15,146 nt of DNA, taken from the NCBI GenBank assembly GCA_016291915.1, contig JAEEZP010000288.1, positions 1-15,146 on the forward strand, written 5' to 3'. Every line of letters starts with the position of its first letter. The stretch's first letter is position 1. The notes beneath the pieces are model-generated. The model searched no databases, was not told where the DNA came from, and was given only the letters and a program-made list of their open reading frames with translations. Shown piece after piece: positions 1 through 6,596 of this stretch. Position numbers and translations under genes: made by a program. The DNA is from Prevotella sp. GTDB lineage: Bacteria; Bacteroidota; Bacteroidia; Bacteroidales; Bacteroidaceae.

Positions 1-48
1 AAGATTCTCAATCTTGGCATAGGGGTTCGATTCCCCTATCCACTACCA
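1..48 (+). tRNA. tRNA-Glu (CTC anticodon), 3' part; 5' end outside window
   Basis: The window opens inside the anticodon arm. AAGA (1-4) pairs with TCTT (12-15) around the 7-nt loop TTCTCAA (5-11), which puts the anticodon CTC at 7-9 and predicts a glutamate tRNA. A 4-nt variable region (17-20) follows, then a T arm with stem AGGGG/CCCCT and loop TTCGATT (21-37), the 3' acceptor strand (38-44), discriminator A45 and an encoded CCA (46-48). The D arm and 5' acceptor strand lie outside the window, so the fold cannot be fully checked. That it is a tRNA is clear; the Glu assignment rests on the anticodon alone. Confidence 0.82.
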
Positions 49-52
49 AAGA

Positions 53-86
53 AGAGGATATGTCGAAAGGCACATCCTCTTTTTTT
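53..86 (+). terminator. Intrinsic terminator after the tRNA
   Basis: AGAGGAT-(A)-TGT pairs with ACATCCTCT with one bulged A and the loop CGAAAGGC, followed directly by a T run (81-86). It starts about 5 bases after the tRNA CCA, as expected for a tRNA transcription unit, and it separates the tRNA from umuD. Confidence 0.85.
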
Positions 87-166
87 GGTATCCACCGGAA
101 ACAGATATCGGAGACAGGTATGCAAAGCGGCCTTGTCCAGAAATCCATCATAAGCATAACAAATGT

Positions 167-195
167 CCCTTTAACTCCCCTTTAACTCCCCTTTC
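167..195 (+). repeat. 11-bp pyrimidine-rich tandem repeat just before umuD
   Basis: Two exact copies of CCCTTTAACTC (167-177 and 178-188) are followed by a partial third, CCCTTTC (189-195), ending 9 bases before the umuD ATG. The 11-bp period is close to one helical turn. No exact TAnnTTTG promoter box was found between the tRNA terminator and the start codon, so the repeat may be part of the umuD control or leader region. Its function is not known. Confidence 0.7.
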
Positions 196-204
196 AATAA
201 CAAC

Positions 205-648
205 ATGCGCAACATCACCATACTGAATAGCGACTTCACCAAACAGCTGGAACTCCAACTGGCACCGGCCATCAAAGCAGGCTTCCCCTCCCCTGCCGAC
301 GACTACCGTCATGACCGCCTCGACTTCAACCGTGACCTGATCCGTCACCCCGAATCCACCTTCTACGGACGGGTGGATGGTGACTCAATGATTGATGTGG
401 GCATCTGCGACGGGGATATCGCTGTCATCGACCGTAGTCTGGAAGCTGCCGATGGGGATATCATCGTGGCGTATGTCAATGAAGAATTCACCATCAAATT
501 TCTTGATCTCACCCATAAAGATGAGGGTTATATAGAACTGCGCCCAGCCAACAAAGACTTCAAACCCATACGTATCCACGAGGAAGACGACTTTGAAGTA
601 TGGGGCGTGGTGGTGTGGACCATCCGCAACTGGCATCCATTGGTATAA
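205..648 (+). CDS. umuD: UmuD-like S24-family self-cleaving subunit of translesion polymerase V
   Basis: A 147-residue protein of the LexA/UmuD S24 family, near the 139 residues of E. coli UmuD. All the autocleavage features are visible: the scissile pair Ala25-Gly26 (Cys24-Gly25 in E. coli), nucleophile Ser61 in the GDSM motif and general base Lys98 in FTIKF. There is no N-terminal DNA-binding domain, so it is not LexA. In known systems the RecA filament stimulates cleavage, and the processed dimer joins UmuC in a mutagenic polymerase in the cytoplasm. The next gene, 109 bp downstream on the same strand, is umuC, which fixes the assignment. The ATG at 205 gives the expected distance to the cleavage site. 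I saw no LexA-type operator, so whether it is damage-inducible cannot be read from the sequence. Confidence 0.95.
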   Translation: MRNITILNSDFTKQLELQLAPAIKAGFPSPADDYRHDRLDFNRDLIRHPESTFYGRVDGDSMIDVGICDGDIAVIDRSLEAADGDIIVAYVNEEFTIKFLDLTHKDEGYIELRPANKDFKPIRIHEEDDFEVWGVVVWTIRNWHPLV

Positions 649-757
649 CACCCAGCATAGTTGAAACAAGTATCACTCTGTTCTCGCTGCTTCGGTAATT
701 GATAATTGGTTATTATCTCCAAATTCTTCACTCTTAACTCTTATCTCTTCACTTCCC
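649..757 (+). promoter_or_regulatory. umuD-umuC spacer with a small inverted repeat and a 7-bp tandem repeat
   Basis: The 109-bp spacer holds the inverted repeat GATAAT-TGGTT-ATTATC (701-717). A pyrimidine-rich run of 7-mers follows: ACTCTTA (730-736), ACTCTTA (737-743), TCTCTTC (744-750), ACTTCCC (751-757), and the umuC ATG comes directly after. I found no exact TAnnTTTG box, so umuC is probably read through from umuD. The gap is longer than is usual for umuDC pairs, which often nearly overlap. Confidence 0.4.
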
Positions 758-2098
758 ATGTACGGTATCATCGACTGCGACAACTGTTATGTCTCCTGCG
801 AGCGAGTCTTCCGACCGGATCTGAAAGACAAGCCCGTGGTAGTGCTGTCCAACAACGACGGATGTGTCGTTGCCCGTTCGAATGAGGCAAAGCGCATGGG
901 AATCAAGGCAGGCACACCCTTCTACCAATTGGAAGAACAATTCCCGAATCAGAAAATTGCCGTTTTTTCTTCTAACTATGAACTTTATGGAGAGATGACG
1001 GGGCGTGTGGTGGATATCATTCGCAAAGCCGTACCCGCCTATTTCCGTTACTCCATCGATGAGTGCTTCGTCTATCTCGATGGCATGGAGCATCTCAACC
1101 TGAAACAATGGGGAGAACAGCTCCACAAGACGATCCTCAAAGGGGTGGGCATGCCGGTGAGTATAGGACTGGCACCCAACAAGACATTAGCGAAGGTAGC
1201 CTCCCATTTCGCGAAGAGATACCGAGGCTACCGCCATTGTTGTATCATTGACAGCGATGAGAAACGTATCAAGGCCCTGAAGCTTTTCCCCGTAGAAGAT
1301 GTGTGGGGCATCGGCCGACGCTATGCCGCACGACTGCAGGATATGGGCATCCTGACAGCCTACGATTTTGCGGCTCATCGTCTCGACTGGGTGAGAGCAA
1401 CTTTCCGGAATATCGTCATCGAACGCACGTGGCGGGAGCTGAATGGAGAAGACTGTGTACCGAATGAAGAACTGGCCAATAAAAAAAGTATCTGTACCAG
1501 CAGAAGTTTCAACGGGATGATCAGCGATTTCACCGACCTTCGCACCCATGTAGCCAACTATGCCGCCCGCTGCGCGGAGAAACTGCGGCAACAGCAAACC
1601 ACCGCGTCCATCGTGGCCGTCTTCATCCATACCAATGCTTTCCGTGAGGACCTTCCGCAATACTACAACTTTCAGGAGCAACGCCTCACGATGCCCACCT
1701 CATCTACCACCACCATTGTAGAGACAGCCACAGAGATCCTCCACAAGATGTACCAGAAAGGCTATCGCTATAAGAAAGCGGGGGTTATCGTGATGGGTAT
1801 CTCACCCTCATCGCCCCTGCAACCCGATCTCTTCGACTATAATGCCGAGCAGTTTGAGAAGATGAAACGCCTGGATGCCGTCATCGACCGCATCAACAAA
1901 GTAAACGGCTCGGAGACCATCGTCCTAGGCAGTCAGCAATATACCCGAAGAGTGAACAAGGATCAAGCTGCAATAGAACAAGAGTGTAAGCAGGTTCGAC
2001 CGAAGATCGAAGCCGATGTCTTCGCCAACGCCATCAAGCACGATTTCCGCAGCAAAAACCCCACCACCCGCTGGAGTGATATCATCCGGTTGAAGTAA
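758..2098 (+). CDS. umuC: UmuC-like Y-family DNA polymerase, catalytic subunit of polymerase V
   Basis: A 446-residue Y-family polymerase; E. coli UmuC has 422. The catalytic metal ligands are in place: Asp6 in IIDCDNCY, and Asp101-Glu102 in YSIDEC. The steric-gate tyrosine is Tyr11. The stretch KPVVVLSNNDGCVVAR (about 25-40) is typical of UmuC. A helix-hairpin-helix-like segment lies around VEDVWGIGRRYAARL, followed by the little-finger domain. QPDLFD (355-360) matches the beta-clamp-binding motif that UmuC carries at this point. It inserts nucleotides opposite damaged template bases, with UmuD' and RecA as partners. The gene is intact, in the usual umuD-umuC order, and ends in a convergent region. 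Confidence 0.97.
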   Translation: MYGIIDCDNCYVSCERVFRPDLKDKPVVVLSNNDGCVVARSNEAKRMGIKAGTPFYQLEEQFPNQKIAVFSSNYELYGEMTGRVVDIIRKAVPAYFRYSIDECFVYLDGMEHLNLKQWGEQLHKTILKGVGMPVSIGLAPNKTLAKVASHFAKRYRGYRHCCIIDSDEKRIKALKLFPVEDVWGIGRRYAARLQDMGILTAYDFAAHRLDWVRATFRNIVIERTWRELNGEDCVPNEELANKKSICTSRSFNGMISDFTDLRTHVANYAARCAEKLRQQQTTASIVAVFIHTNAFREDLPQYYNFQEQRLTMPTSSTTTIVETATEILHKMYQKGYRYKKAGVIVMGISPSSPLQPDLFDYNAEQFEKMKRLDAVIDRINKVNGSETIVLGSQQYTRRVNKDQAAIEQECKQVRPKIEADVFANAIKHDFRSKNPTTRWSDIIRLK

Positions 2099-2183
2099 AA
2101 AACATTGCATATTCCTAAAACAGTTGACATGGGAAACGGTTAGATACCGTTTGGGTTTGACAGAAAAAATCAAACAATTGGTT

Positions 2184-2271
2184 ATCTTCTACGAAAAGAG
2201 GGTTAATCTATTTACACCCAATCGATTACCGTAAAGTCATCTTCTACGGATCCTCTACAGATCTTCTACGG
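2184..2271. repeat. ATCTTCTACG repeats, partly in an 11-bp tandem
   Basis: ATCTTCTACG occurs exactly at 2184-2193, 2239-2248 and 2261-2270. A degenerate copy, ATCCTCTACA, lies between the last two, so 2239-2271 is a three-unit tandem with an 11-bp period. It lies downstream of umuC in the convergent intergenic region. No gene is seen here and no function is known. Confidence 0.65.
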
Positions 2272-2318
2272 GCAGAGAACTCCTCATTGGTGTATTTCTG
2301 ATTAATAAAAGCCGACTA

Positions 2319-2374
2319 ATTAGTACTTAATTAGTGGAGTATTAGTACCTAATTAGTGGAGTATTAGTACCTAA
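2319..2374. repeat. 22-bp tandem repeat, about 2.5 copies, with AT-rich palindromes
   Basis: The unit begins ATTAGTAC(C/T)TAATTAGT and ends GGAGT. Copy 1 is 2319-2340, copy 2 is 2341-2362 (one C/T difference) and a partial copy is 2363-2374. Each full unit contains the palindrome TTAATTAA-like/CTAATTAG core. It lies between umuC and the shared terminator. It could be a protein-binding array or a slippage product; the sequence does not decide. Confidence 0.75.
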
Positions 2375-2382
2375 AAGTCAAC

Positions 2383-2421
2383 GAAAAGGGTATCACGGGC
2401 CGGGCCTGTAGTACCCTTTTC
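2383..2421. terminator. Strong hairpin, probable bidirectional terminator between convergent umuC and GH92
   Basis: The outer stem GAAAAGGGTA/TACCCTTTTC (10 bp) continues, after a 2-nt imperfect step, into an inner stem ACGGGC/GCCTGT (one G-T pair) with loop CGG. AAAA at the base on one side and TTTT on the other let it act in both directions. It is the only strong hairpin in the convergent gap between umuC (plus) and the GH92 gene (minus). The rest of 2099-2544 shows no gene, only the two repeats and a weak 5-bp hairpin at 2519-2534. Confidence 0.7.
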
Positions 2422-2544
2422 TCATCGGTTTACATACAAATTGTACAAAAACGACACTTTTCCCGAACACAGCTACAAGCAGAAGATCTTGCGGCAGTAG
2501 GCAGAAGACTTTATTCCTACAGGCAAAAACCTGTCAAATATTTT

Positions 2545-4905
2545 TTAGGGTTTACCTGAACTCAGCGAATAAGGTTTGTCTTCTTTTGACAATCCGCGTT
2601 TCTTATTCGGCTTTGAGCCCATTTTGAATTCAAGGGTACATCCCTTAGATAATTGCTCATGAGTAAGATACAGTTTATGATACGGTTTTCCGTCAATAGA
2701 TAACGATTGTATATAACGGTTCTTGTCACTGACGTTTGTTGCCCGCATCTCAATGGTTTTTCCATTCTCAAGCACGATCTTCATATAGGGAAGATAAGGA
2801 GCACCGATCACATAATGATCACTACCGGGACATACTGGATAGAATCCCATAGCCGTAAAGATATACCATGCCGACATCTGTCCACAATCATCATTACCCC
2901 CTAACCCACGGATATCGTTACGATACATCTTGTTCATAATCGTACGCAACCAATCTTGAGTTTTCCATGGCTGCGATGTCCAAGCATAAAGATAGGGCAC
3001 ATGGTGGCTGGGCTCATTTCCGTGGACATATCCACCAATCAGACAATCGGGGGTTATATCTTCATTATCCTCATAGTATTTCCCTGGCAGATCCATAACA
3101 AACAGTCGGTCGAGTTTCTGCAGGAATGAACGCTCACCACCCATACATTGGATAAGTCCATTCACGTCGTGGGGCACATGGAAAGAGAAGTTACATGAAT
3201 TCCCCTCGATAAATCCCTCACCGGAAGTCTGATAAATGTCTAGATCAGCTTTAAATCGTCCATCCATATAGCGAGGAGAAGCATAACCTATAGTGGAATC
3301 GTAGGTATTGCGATAGTTATATGCACGCTGAAGGAACTGTTCCGCCGCCTCTTTATGGCCCATCATCCGGGCGGTATTATAGATAGTCCAGTCGTCATAA
3401 GCATATTCTAAGGTGTTGGAGGCTGCCGTAGCATCATGGTCGAAGGGAGCATAACCATATCGTATGTAGTCTTGCAAGCTCGGGAAATAACGATTATTAG
3501 CTGTCTGTATCATGGCCGTGAGCGCCTCTTGATATGGGATCTTCGCCCCTTTCGCAATGGCATCAGCCAAGACAGAGACCGCATGATAACCCGTCATACA
3601 CCATCCCTCATTGCCCATCAGGCTCCATACCGGCAACATACCGATGATATTCTGCTGCTGATGACAGATCATCGAACGTACCATGTTGGTATTGCGGAAA
3701 GGTTTCAGCAGGCCGAGCAGAGGATGTTCGGCTCTGTAAGTATCCCATAGAGAGAAGACAGTGTAATTATCAAAATCATTCGCGATATGTATATGACCAT
3801 CAACACCCCTGTATCGGCGGTCAACATCCATATAGATGGAAGGGTTGATCATCGTATGATAGAGCGAGGTGTAAAGCATCGTCTTCTGATCCTTTGTTCC
3901 CTCACATTCGATGACAGACAACTCACGTTCCCATGTCTTTCGCGTGTCTTCAACAATCTGTTCGAAAGATTTACCTTCTGCCTCTGCCTTCAGATTCTTG
4001 ATAGCCCCTTCTGTAGAGACAGCCGAAAGAGCCACCTTTACGGTTAATGGACGGCTATCTTTTTTTATCTTCTGAGAAGAAGAATTATTGAATTCGAAGT
4101 AAGCCACAACCGACCGTCCGGCAATATCCGGGAAGTTATGGAATTGATCAAACTTTCTCCAAAATCCCTTGTATTTCTCCTGTTTCATGTCACGGTATCC
4201 GTAGTTCCGGATCGGTTTGCTGAAGGTGATGGCAAAGTAGGTATAGTTGGTACGTGCCCATCCGTTGGTTATCCGATAACCGGTAAGCAGGGTATCGTTC
4301 TCCACTCGTAGCGTGGACCAAAGCACCTTACCGTCATAGTTATAGATTCCATGCAACAGATCGATGATAACACGTTGCTGGTCAATACTTTCAGGAAAAG
4401 AATATTTATGCACGCCTACACGCTGTGTAGCTGTCAGTTGACACCTCACCTTACTATCCTCCAAGGTTACCTCATAATATCCGGGCTTTGCATATTCCGT
4501 GGTGTGTGAGAAACGCTGTCGGTAACCGCCATCGGGATGATCTTTTGTTCCAGGGTTGAGTTTCAGTGAACCGGTCTGTGGCATGATCAAGATGTCGCCA
4601 AGATCTGAATGTCCGGTTCCACTGAGATGGGTATGAGAAAACCCCACAATGGTATTGTCGGAATACTGGTATCCGGCACAATAGTCATACACCTTTCCTT
4701 GATACCTACCGTCTATATTATGAGGAATTGTATCCGTTTCCGGCGACAGTTGGACAATACCGAAAGGAGCACATGCACCCGGAAAGGTATGTCCCATTCC
4801 CGCAGTACCGATCATCGGATTGACGTAATCAACAACGCTGGTTTGCGCAAGAGCCGTAGCTGAGATTGCAAAGGCAAACATCGTAAAGAAAACTGTTTTT
4901 CTCAT
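2545..4905 (-). CDS. Secreted GH92 family exo-alpha-mannosidase
   Basis: 786 residues with a Sec signal peptide, MRKTVFFTMFAFAISATALA, probably cleaved before Gln21, so the enzyme is periplasmic or exported. The N-terminal beta-sandwich domain (about 24-270) starts VVDYVNPMIGT and contains GFSHTHLSGTG (88-98). The (alpha/alpha)6 catalytic domain (about 300-765) has the family landmarks FSLWDTYR (384-391), EGNS with Glu568 (aligned with the general acid), HGNEPSHH (628-635) and GGNDDCGQMSAWY (669-681), whose Asp672/Asp673 correspond to the base region. GH92 enzymes are Ca2+-dependent inverting exo-alpha-mannosidases; the linkage (alpha-1,2/1,3/1,4/1,6) cannot be read here. The frame stays open 43 codons upstream, but that stretch lacks a signal sequence and is promoter DNA, so I start at the ATG at 4905. 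It ends the PUL and has its own promoter array. Confidence 0.93.
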   Translation of the reverse strand: MRKTVFFTMFAFAISATALAQTSVVDYVNPMIGTAGMGHTFPGACAPFGIVQLSPETDTIPHNIDGRYQGKVYDYCAGYQYSDNTIVGFSHTHLSGTGHSDLGDILIMPQTGSLKLNPGTKDHPDGGYRQRFSHTTEYAKPGYYEVTLEDSKVRCQLTATQRVGVHKYSFPESIDQQRVIIDLLHGIYNYDGKVLWSTLRVENDTLLTGYRITNGWARTNYTYFAITFSKPIRNYGYRDMKQEKYKGFWRKFDQFHNFPDIAGRSVVAYFEFNNSSSQKIKKDSRPLTVKVALSAVSTEGAIKNLKAEAEGKSFEQIVEDTRKTWERELSVIECEGTKDQKTMLYTSLYHTMINPSIYMDVDRRYRGVDGHIHIANDFDNYTVFSLWDTYRAEHPLLGLLKPFRNTNMVRSMICHQQQNIIGMLPVWSLMGNEGWCMTGYHAVSVLADAIAKGAKIPYQEALTAMIQTANNRYFPSLQDYIRYGYAPFDHDATAASNTLEYAYDDWTIYNTARMMGHKEAAEQFLQRAYNYRNTYDSTIGYASPRYMDGRFKADLDIYQTSGEGFIEGNSCNFSFHVPHDVNGLIQCMGGERSFLQKLDRLFVMDLPGKYYEDNEDITPDCLIGGYVHGNEPSHHVPYLYAWTSQPWKTQDWLRTIMNKMYRNDIRGLGGNDDCGQMSAWYIFTAMGFYPVCPGSDHYVIGAPYLPYMKIVLENGKTIEMRATNVSDKNRYIQSLSIDGKPYHKLYLTHEQLSKGCTLEFKMGSKPNKKRGLSKEDKPYSLSSGKP

Positions 4906-4923
4906 ATCCTCGTGATTTTCAGA

Positions 4924-4955
4924 CAAAGTTACGGAAAGTCGAGTGAAATACAAAA
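4924..4955 (-). promoter_or_regulatory. GH92-proximal promoter (unit 1 of array)
   Basis: On the minus strand, -33 box TTTTG (4955-4951), a 19-nt spacer and -7 box TAACTTTG (4931-4924). This fits the Bacteroidetes TTG-N~19-TAnnTTTG consensus exactly. The -7 box ends 18 nt before the GH92 ATG, which predicts a leader of about 10-15 nt. Confidence 0.75.
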
Positions 4956-5004
4956 GAAAAAACTTTTTCTTTTTATTTCCGAGACAAAGTAACTTCGGCA
5001 ATGC

Positions 5005-5036
5005 CAAAGTTACGGAAAAACGAGGGCAGAACAAAA
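5005..5036 (-). promoter_or_regulatory. Promoter-like unit 2 of the GH92 upstream array
   Basis: Minus strand: TTTTG (5036-5032), 19-nt spacer, TAACTTTG (5012-5005). The -7 box is one arm of an inverted repeat, GTAACTT-C-GGC/GCC-A-AAGTTAC (4989-5013, loop AAT). It lies 81 bp upstream of unit 1. Confidence 0.6.
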
Positions 5037-5089
5037 TAATCTGTAATTATTTTTTTTGCCGAGTGCATTGTAACTTCGCTGTATAACAG

Positions 5090-5121
5090 CAAAATTACGG
5101 AAAAACGAGAGGAATACAAAA
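5090..5121 (-). promoter_or_regulatory. Promoter-like unit 3 of the GH92 upstream array
   Basis: Minus strand: TTTTG (5121-5117), 19-nt spacer, TAATTTTG (5097-5090). The -7 box lies in the inverted repeat GTAACTTCGCTGT/ACAGCAAAATTAC (5070-5098, loop ATA; 11 of 13 positions pair). It lies 85 bp upstream of unit 2. A decayed fourth unit follows 82 bp further on: TATCTTTA on the minus strand at 5179-5172, with the conserved spacer start but no -33 box. Confidence 0.6.
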
Positions 5122-5242
5122 GATAATTATTATTCCTTTTTATTTCCGAGACAAAGTAACTTCAACGAAGTTAAAGATACGGAAAAACGAGGGGGAGAGA
5201 CGATCCATAACGCTTCATTTCTCGACAAATCGTTGTCAACTA

Positions 5243-5298
5243 GTAGGGGCAGACTTCATGTCTGCCCGCCACAAACGGGTAGGGATAAACCCTACCCC
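5243..5298. repeat. Twin perfect 8-bp hairpins in the gap between the thioredoxin-like gene and GH92
   Basis: Hairpin 1 is GGGCAGAC-TTCAT-GTCTGCCC (5247-5267) and hairpin 2 is GGGTAGGG-ATAAA-CCCTACCC (5277-5297). Each has an 8-bp perfect stem and a 5-nt loop, and they are 9 nt apart. They lie 47-97 nt past the stop of the thioredoxin-like gene. There is no T run, so a classical intrinsic terminator is not shown. The pair may be a dispersed REP-like repeat, an attenuator, or an element that protects the upstream mRNA end. Confidence 0.7.
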
Positions 5299-5344
5299 CA
5301 CAATTCACAAACTCACTAACTTATGCGGGACTAGCCCTTGAACA

Positions 5345-6574
5345 TTATTTATGAAAATACTCTTTCATCAATGATTTAATAAGCTCAGCTTGTCCGTTGA
5401 TGACTATTTCATCAAAAGATTTATTTTTCTTGAGACGTTTCATTGTCTGATCAGCCCAGTACTCTGCCTTCTTTTTATCGCGGATAAAGGTATAATACGA
5501 AAACAGTGTACGGCATCCCATACCAGAATCCTCTGCTTCTATCAGGGGGAATGCTGAAGCAAACAAATGCTCCAAATTCTTAGGACAGTCTTTTGCCTTT
5601 ATCTTTCCCTTTTTCTCGAGGTCCATCAGGTCGAAAGGTAATCTAAAGAGATAAAAAGTCTCCTTACTGCCATCATTTATCACATTGATTATTTGCTCGG
5701 CATCCTTATAACGCGTATCACCGAAAGCACGCATCAACAGTTGATAGTTTTTATAATAATCCACGAATTCAAAGTCGTATTTATCATGCCAGTGATTATA
5801 TACCTTATCTATCTCCGCAGGATCTTTTGCAGCATTTAACTGCATAATGTAATTGTTCCTAACAAACGACAACCATCTATCCTTCAAACTGACATTGGCA
5901 TACTCATACCATCTGTCTGCAATGAATTCAGCCGTAGTGGATGTCGGTGGTACATTTGCTACCATCAACATGAACATAGCCATGGCACTGTCGGTACGTT
6001 CTTCCAAACTCAGATTCTTATACCATTCATCGAATTCCGCTTTATCCTGGTTAAAGATAGAATAATAAACCATTCCCGTTTGGGCACTCCGGTCACCTGC
6101 CTTCCATTTCTTGATAAACTTTGCAGATTGTTTTTCCGGATCGATCGCATTCTTTCCCTCTTGAATCATGGCATCTGCTGTATGGAATCCCATGGCATAA
6201 TGAAGGAGTTCGCCGTTTGTATCAAACCACAGCAATGTAGGCAGAACGTTTACAAAATGTTTATCGCAGAATGCTTCGGCCTGCTTGCGTGCGACAGAGT
6301 CTTTGGGGTCGGTCTGTAACTTATAACAGACAAAATGATCATTAAAGAAATCCCCCACCTTCTCTTGTGGGAATATCTCATTACCTAAACGTTTACAGGG
6401 GCCACACCATGTTGCCCAGATGTCAACGAACAACGGTTTACCCGCTTCCTTGGATGCTGCGAAAGCCTCATCCAACGTACCGTGAATGAATTTCACGCCA
6501 CGACTCTCCTGTTGTGCTGAGAGAGACAAGCTCATCAGCACTAACAGGAAAAAAATTACAATAGTTTTTTTCAT
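5345..6574 (-). CDS. Secreted thioredoxin-fold protein with a WCGPC motif
   Basis: 409 residues. A Sec signal peptide (1-20, cut after SLSA) is followed by a thioredoxin domain of the DUF255/thioredoxin_7 kind (about 25-145). It has the redox motif WCGPC at 56-60 and the expected cis-proline Pro111 in NVLPTLLW. The remaining about 260 residues are mostly helical, rich in Trp, Tyr and Lys, and I do not recognise a family there. A periplasmic disulfide reductase or isomerase role is likely from the motif; the partner is unknown. It follows the susD-like gene by only 22 bp and is probably co-transcribed with susC/susD, which suggests a link to glycan capture, for instance maintenance of a cysteine-containing PUL protein or action on glycoprotein substrate. 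That link is inference. Confidence 0.85.
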   Translation of the reverse strand: MKKTIVIFFLLVLMSLSLSAQQESRGVKFIHGTLDEAFAASKEAGKPLFVDIWATWCGPCKRLGNEIFPQEKVGDFFNDHFVCYKLQTDPKDSVARKQAEAFCDKHFVNVLPTLLWFDTNGELLHYAMGFHTADAMIQEGKNAIDPEKQSAKFIKKWKAGDRSAQTGMVYYSIFNQDKAEFDEWYKNLSLEERTDSAMAMFMLMVANVPPTSTTAEFIADRWYEYANVSLKDRWLSFVRNNYIMQLNAAKDPAEIDKVYNHWHDKYDFEFVDYYKNYQLLMRAFGDTRYKDAEQIINVINDGSKETFYLFRLPFDLMDLEKKGKIKAKDCPKNLEHLFASAFPLIEAEDSGMGCRTLFSYYTFIRDKKKAEYWADQTMKRLKKNKSFDEIVINGQAELIKSLMKEYFHK

Positions 6575-6596
6575 CTTACTTTATCGTATTAAAAGA

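Larger units (their letters stand above)
4924..5198 (-). repeat. Tandem array of about 83-bp promoter-bearing repeat units
   Basis: Four units start at 4924, 5005, 5090 and 5172, giving periods of 81, 85 and 82 bp. Shared parts are a CAAAGTTACGGAAA-type box with AACGAG about 14 nt from its start in units 2-4, and an A/T-rich stretch with a 28-bp box that is identical at 4969-4996 and 5136-5163 (it contains TATTTCCGAGACAAAGTAAC). This fills most of the 439-bp gap between the thioredoxin-like gene and GH92. A diverged two-unit relative precedes the sigma-factor gene. No open reading frame in it looks real. Confidence 0.75.

Noticed and set aside
100..204. LexA/SOS box upstream of umuD
   Set aside because: No palindrome of the known LexA kinds is visible; many Bacteroidetes use other control, so none is claimed.
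1187..1681. 164-codon open frame on the minus strand inside umuC
   Set aside because: Antisense to a gene with intact catalytic motifs; no recognisable domain, no promoter.
2184..2374. CRISPR array
   Set aside because: The repeats are 11 and 22 bp with no unique spacers, and there are no cas genes in the window.
2519..2534. ACAGG-CAAAAA-CCTGT hairpin as the GH92 terminator
   Set aside because: Only 5 bp of stem and no T run after it in the minus direction; the hairpin at 2383-2421 is far stronger.
4906..5034. 43-residue N-terminal extension of the GH92 frame (ATG at 5034)
   Set aside because: It has no signal peptide, whereas the ATG at 4905 begins a perfect one. The extension is translated from promoter and repeat DNA, and the unit-1 promoter lies inside it.
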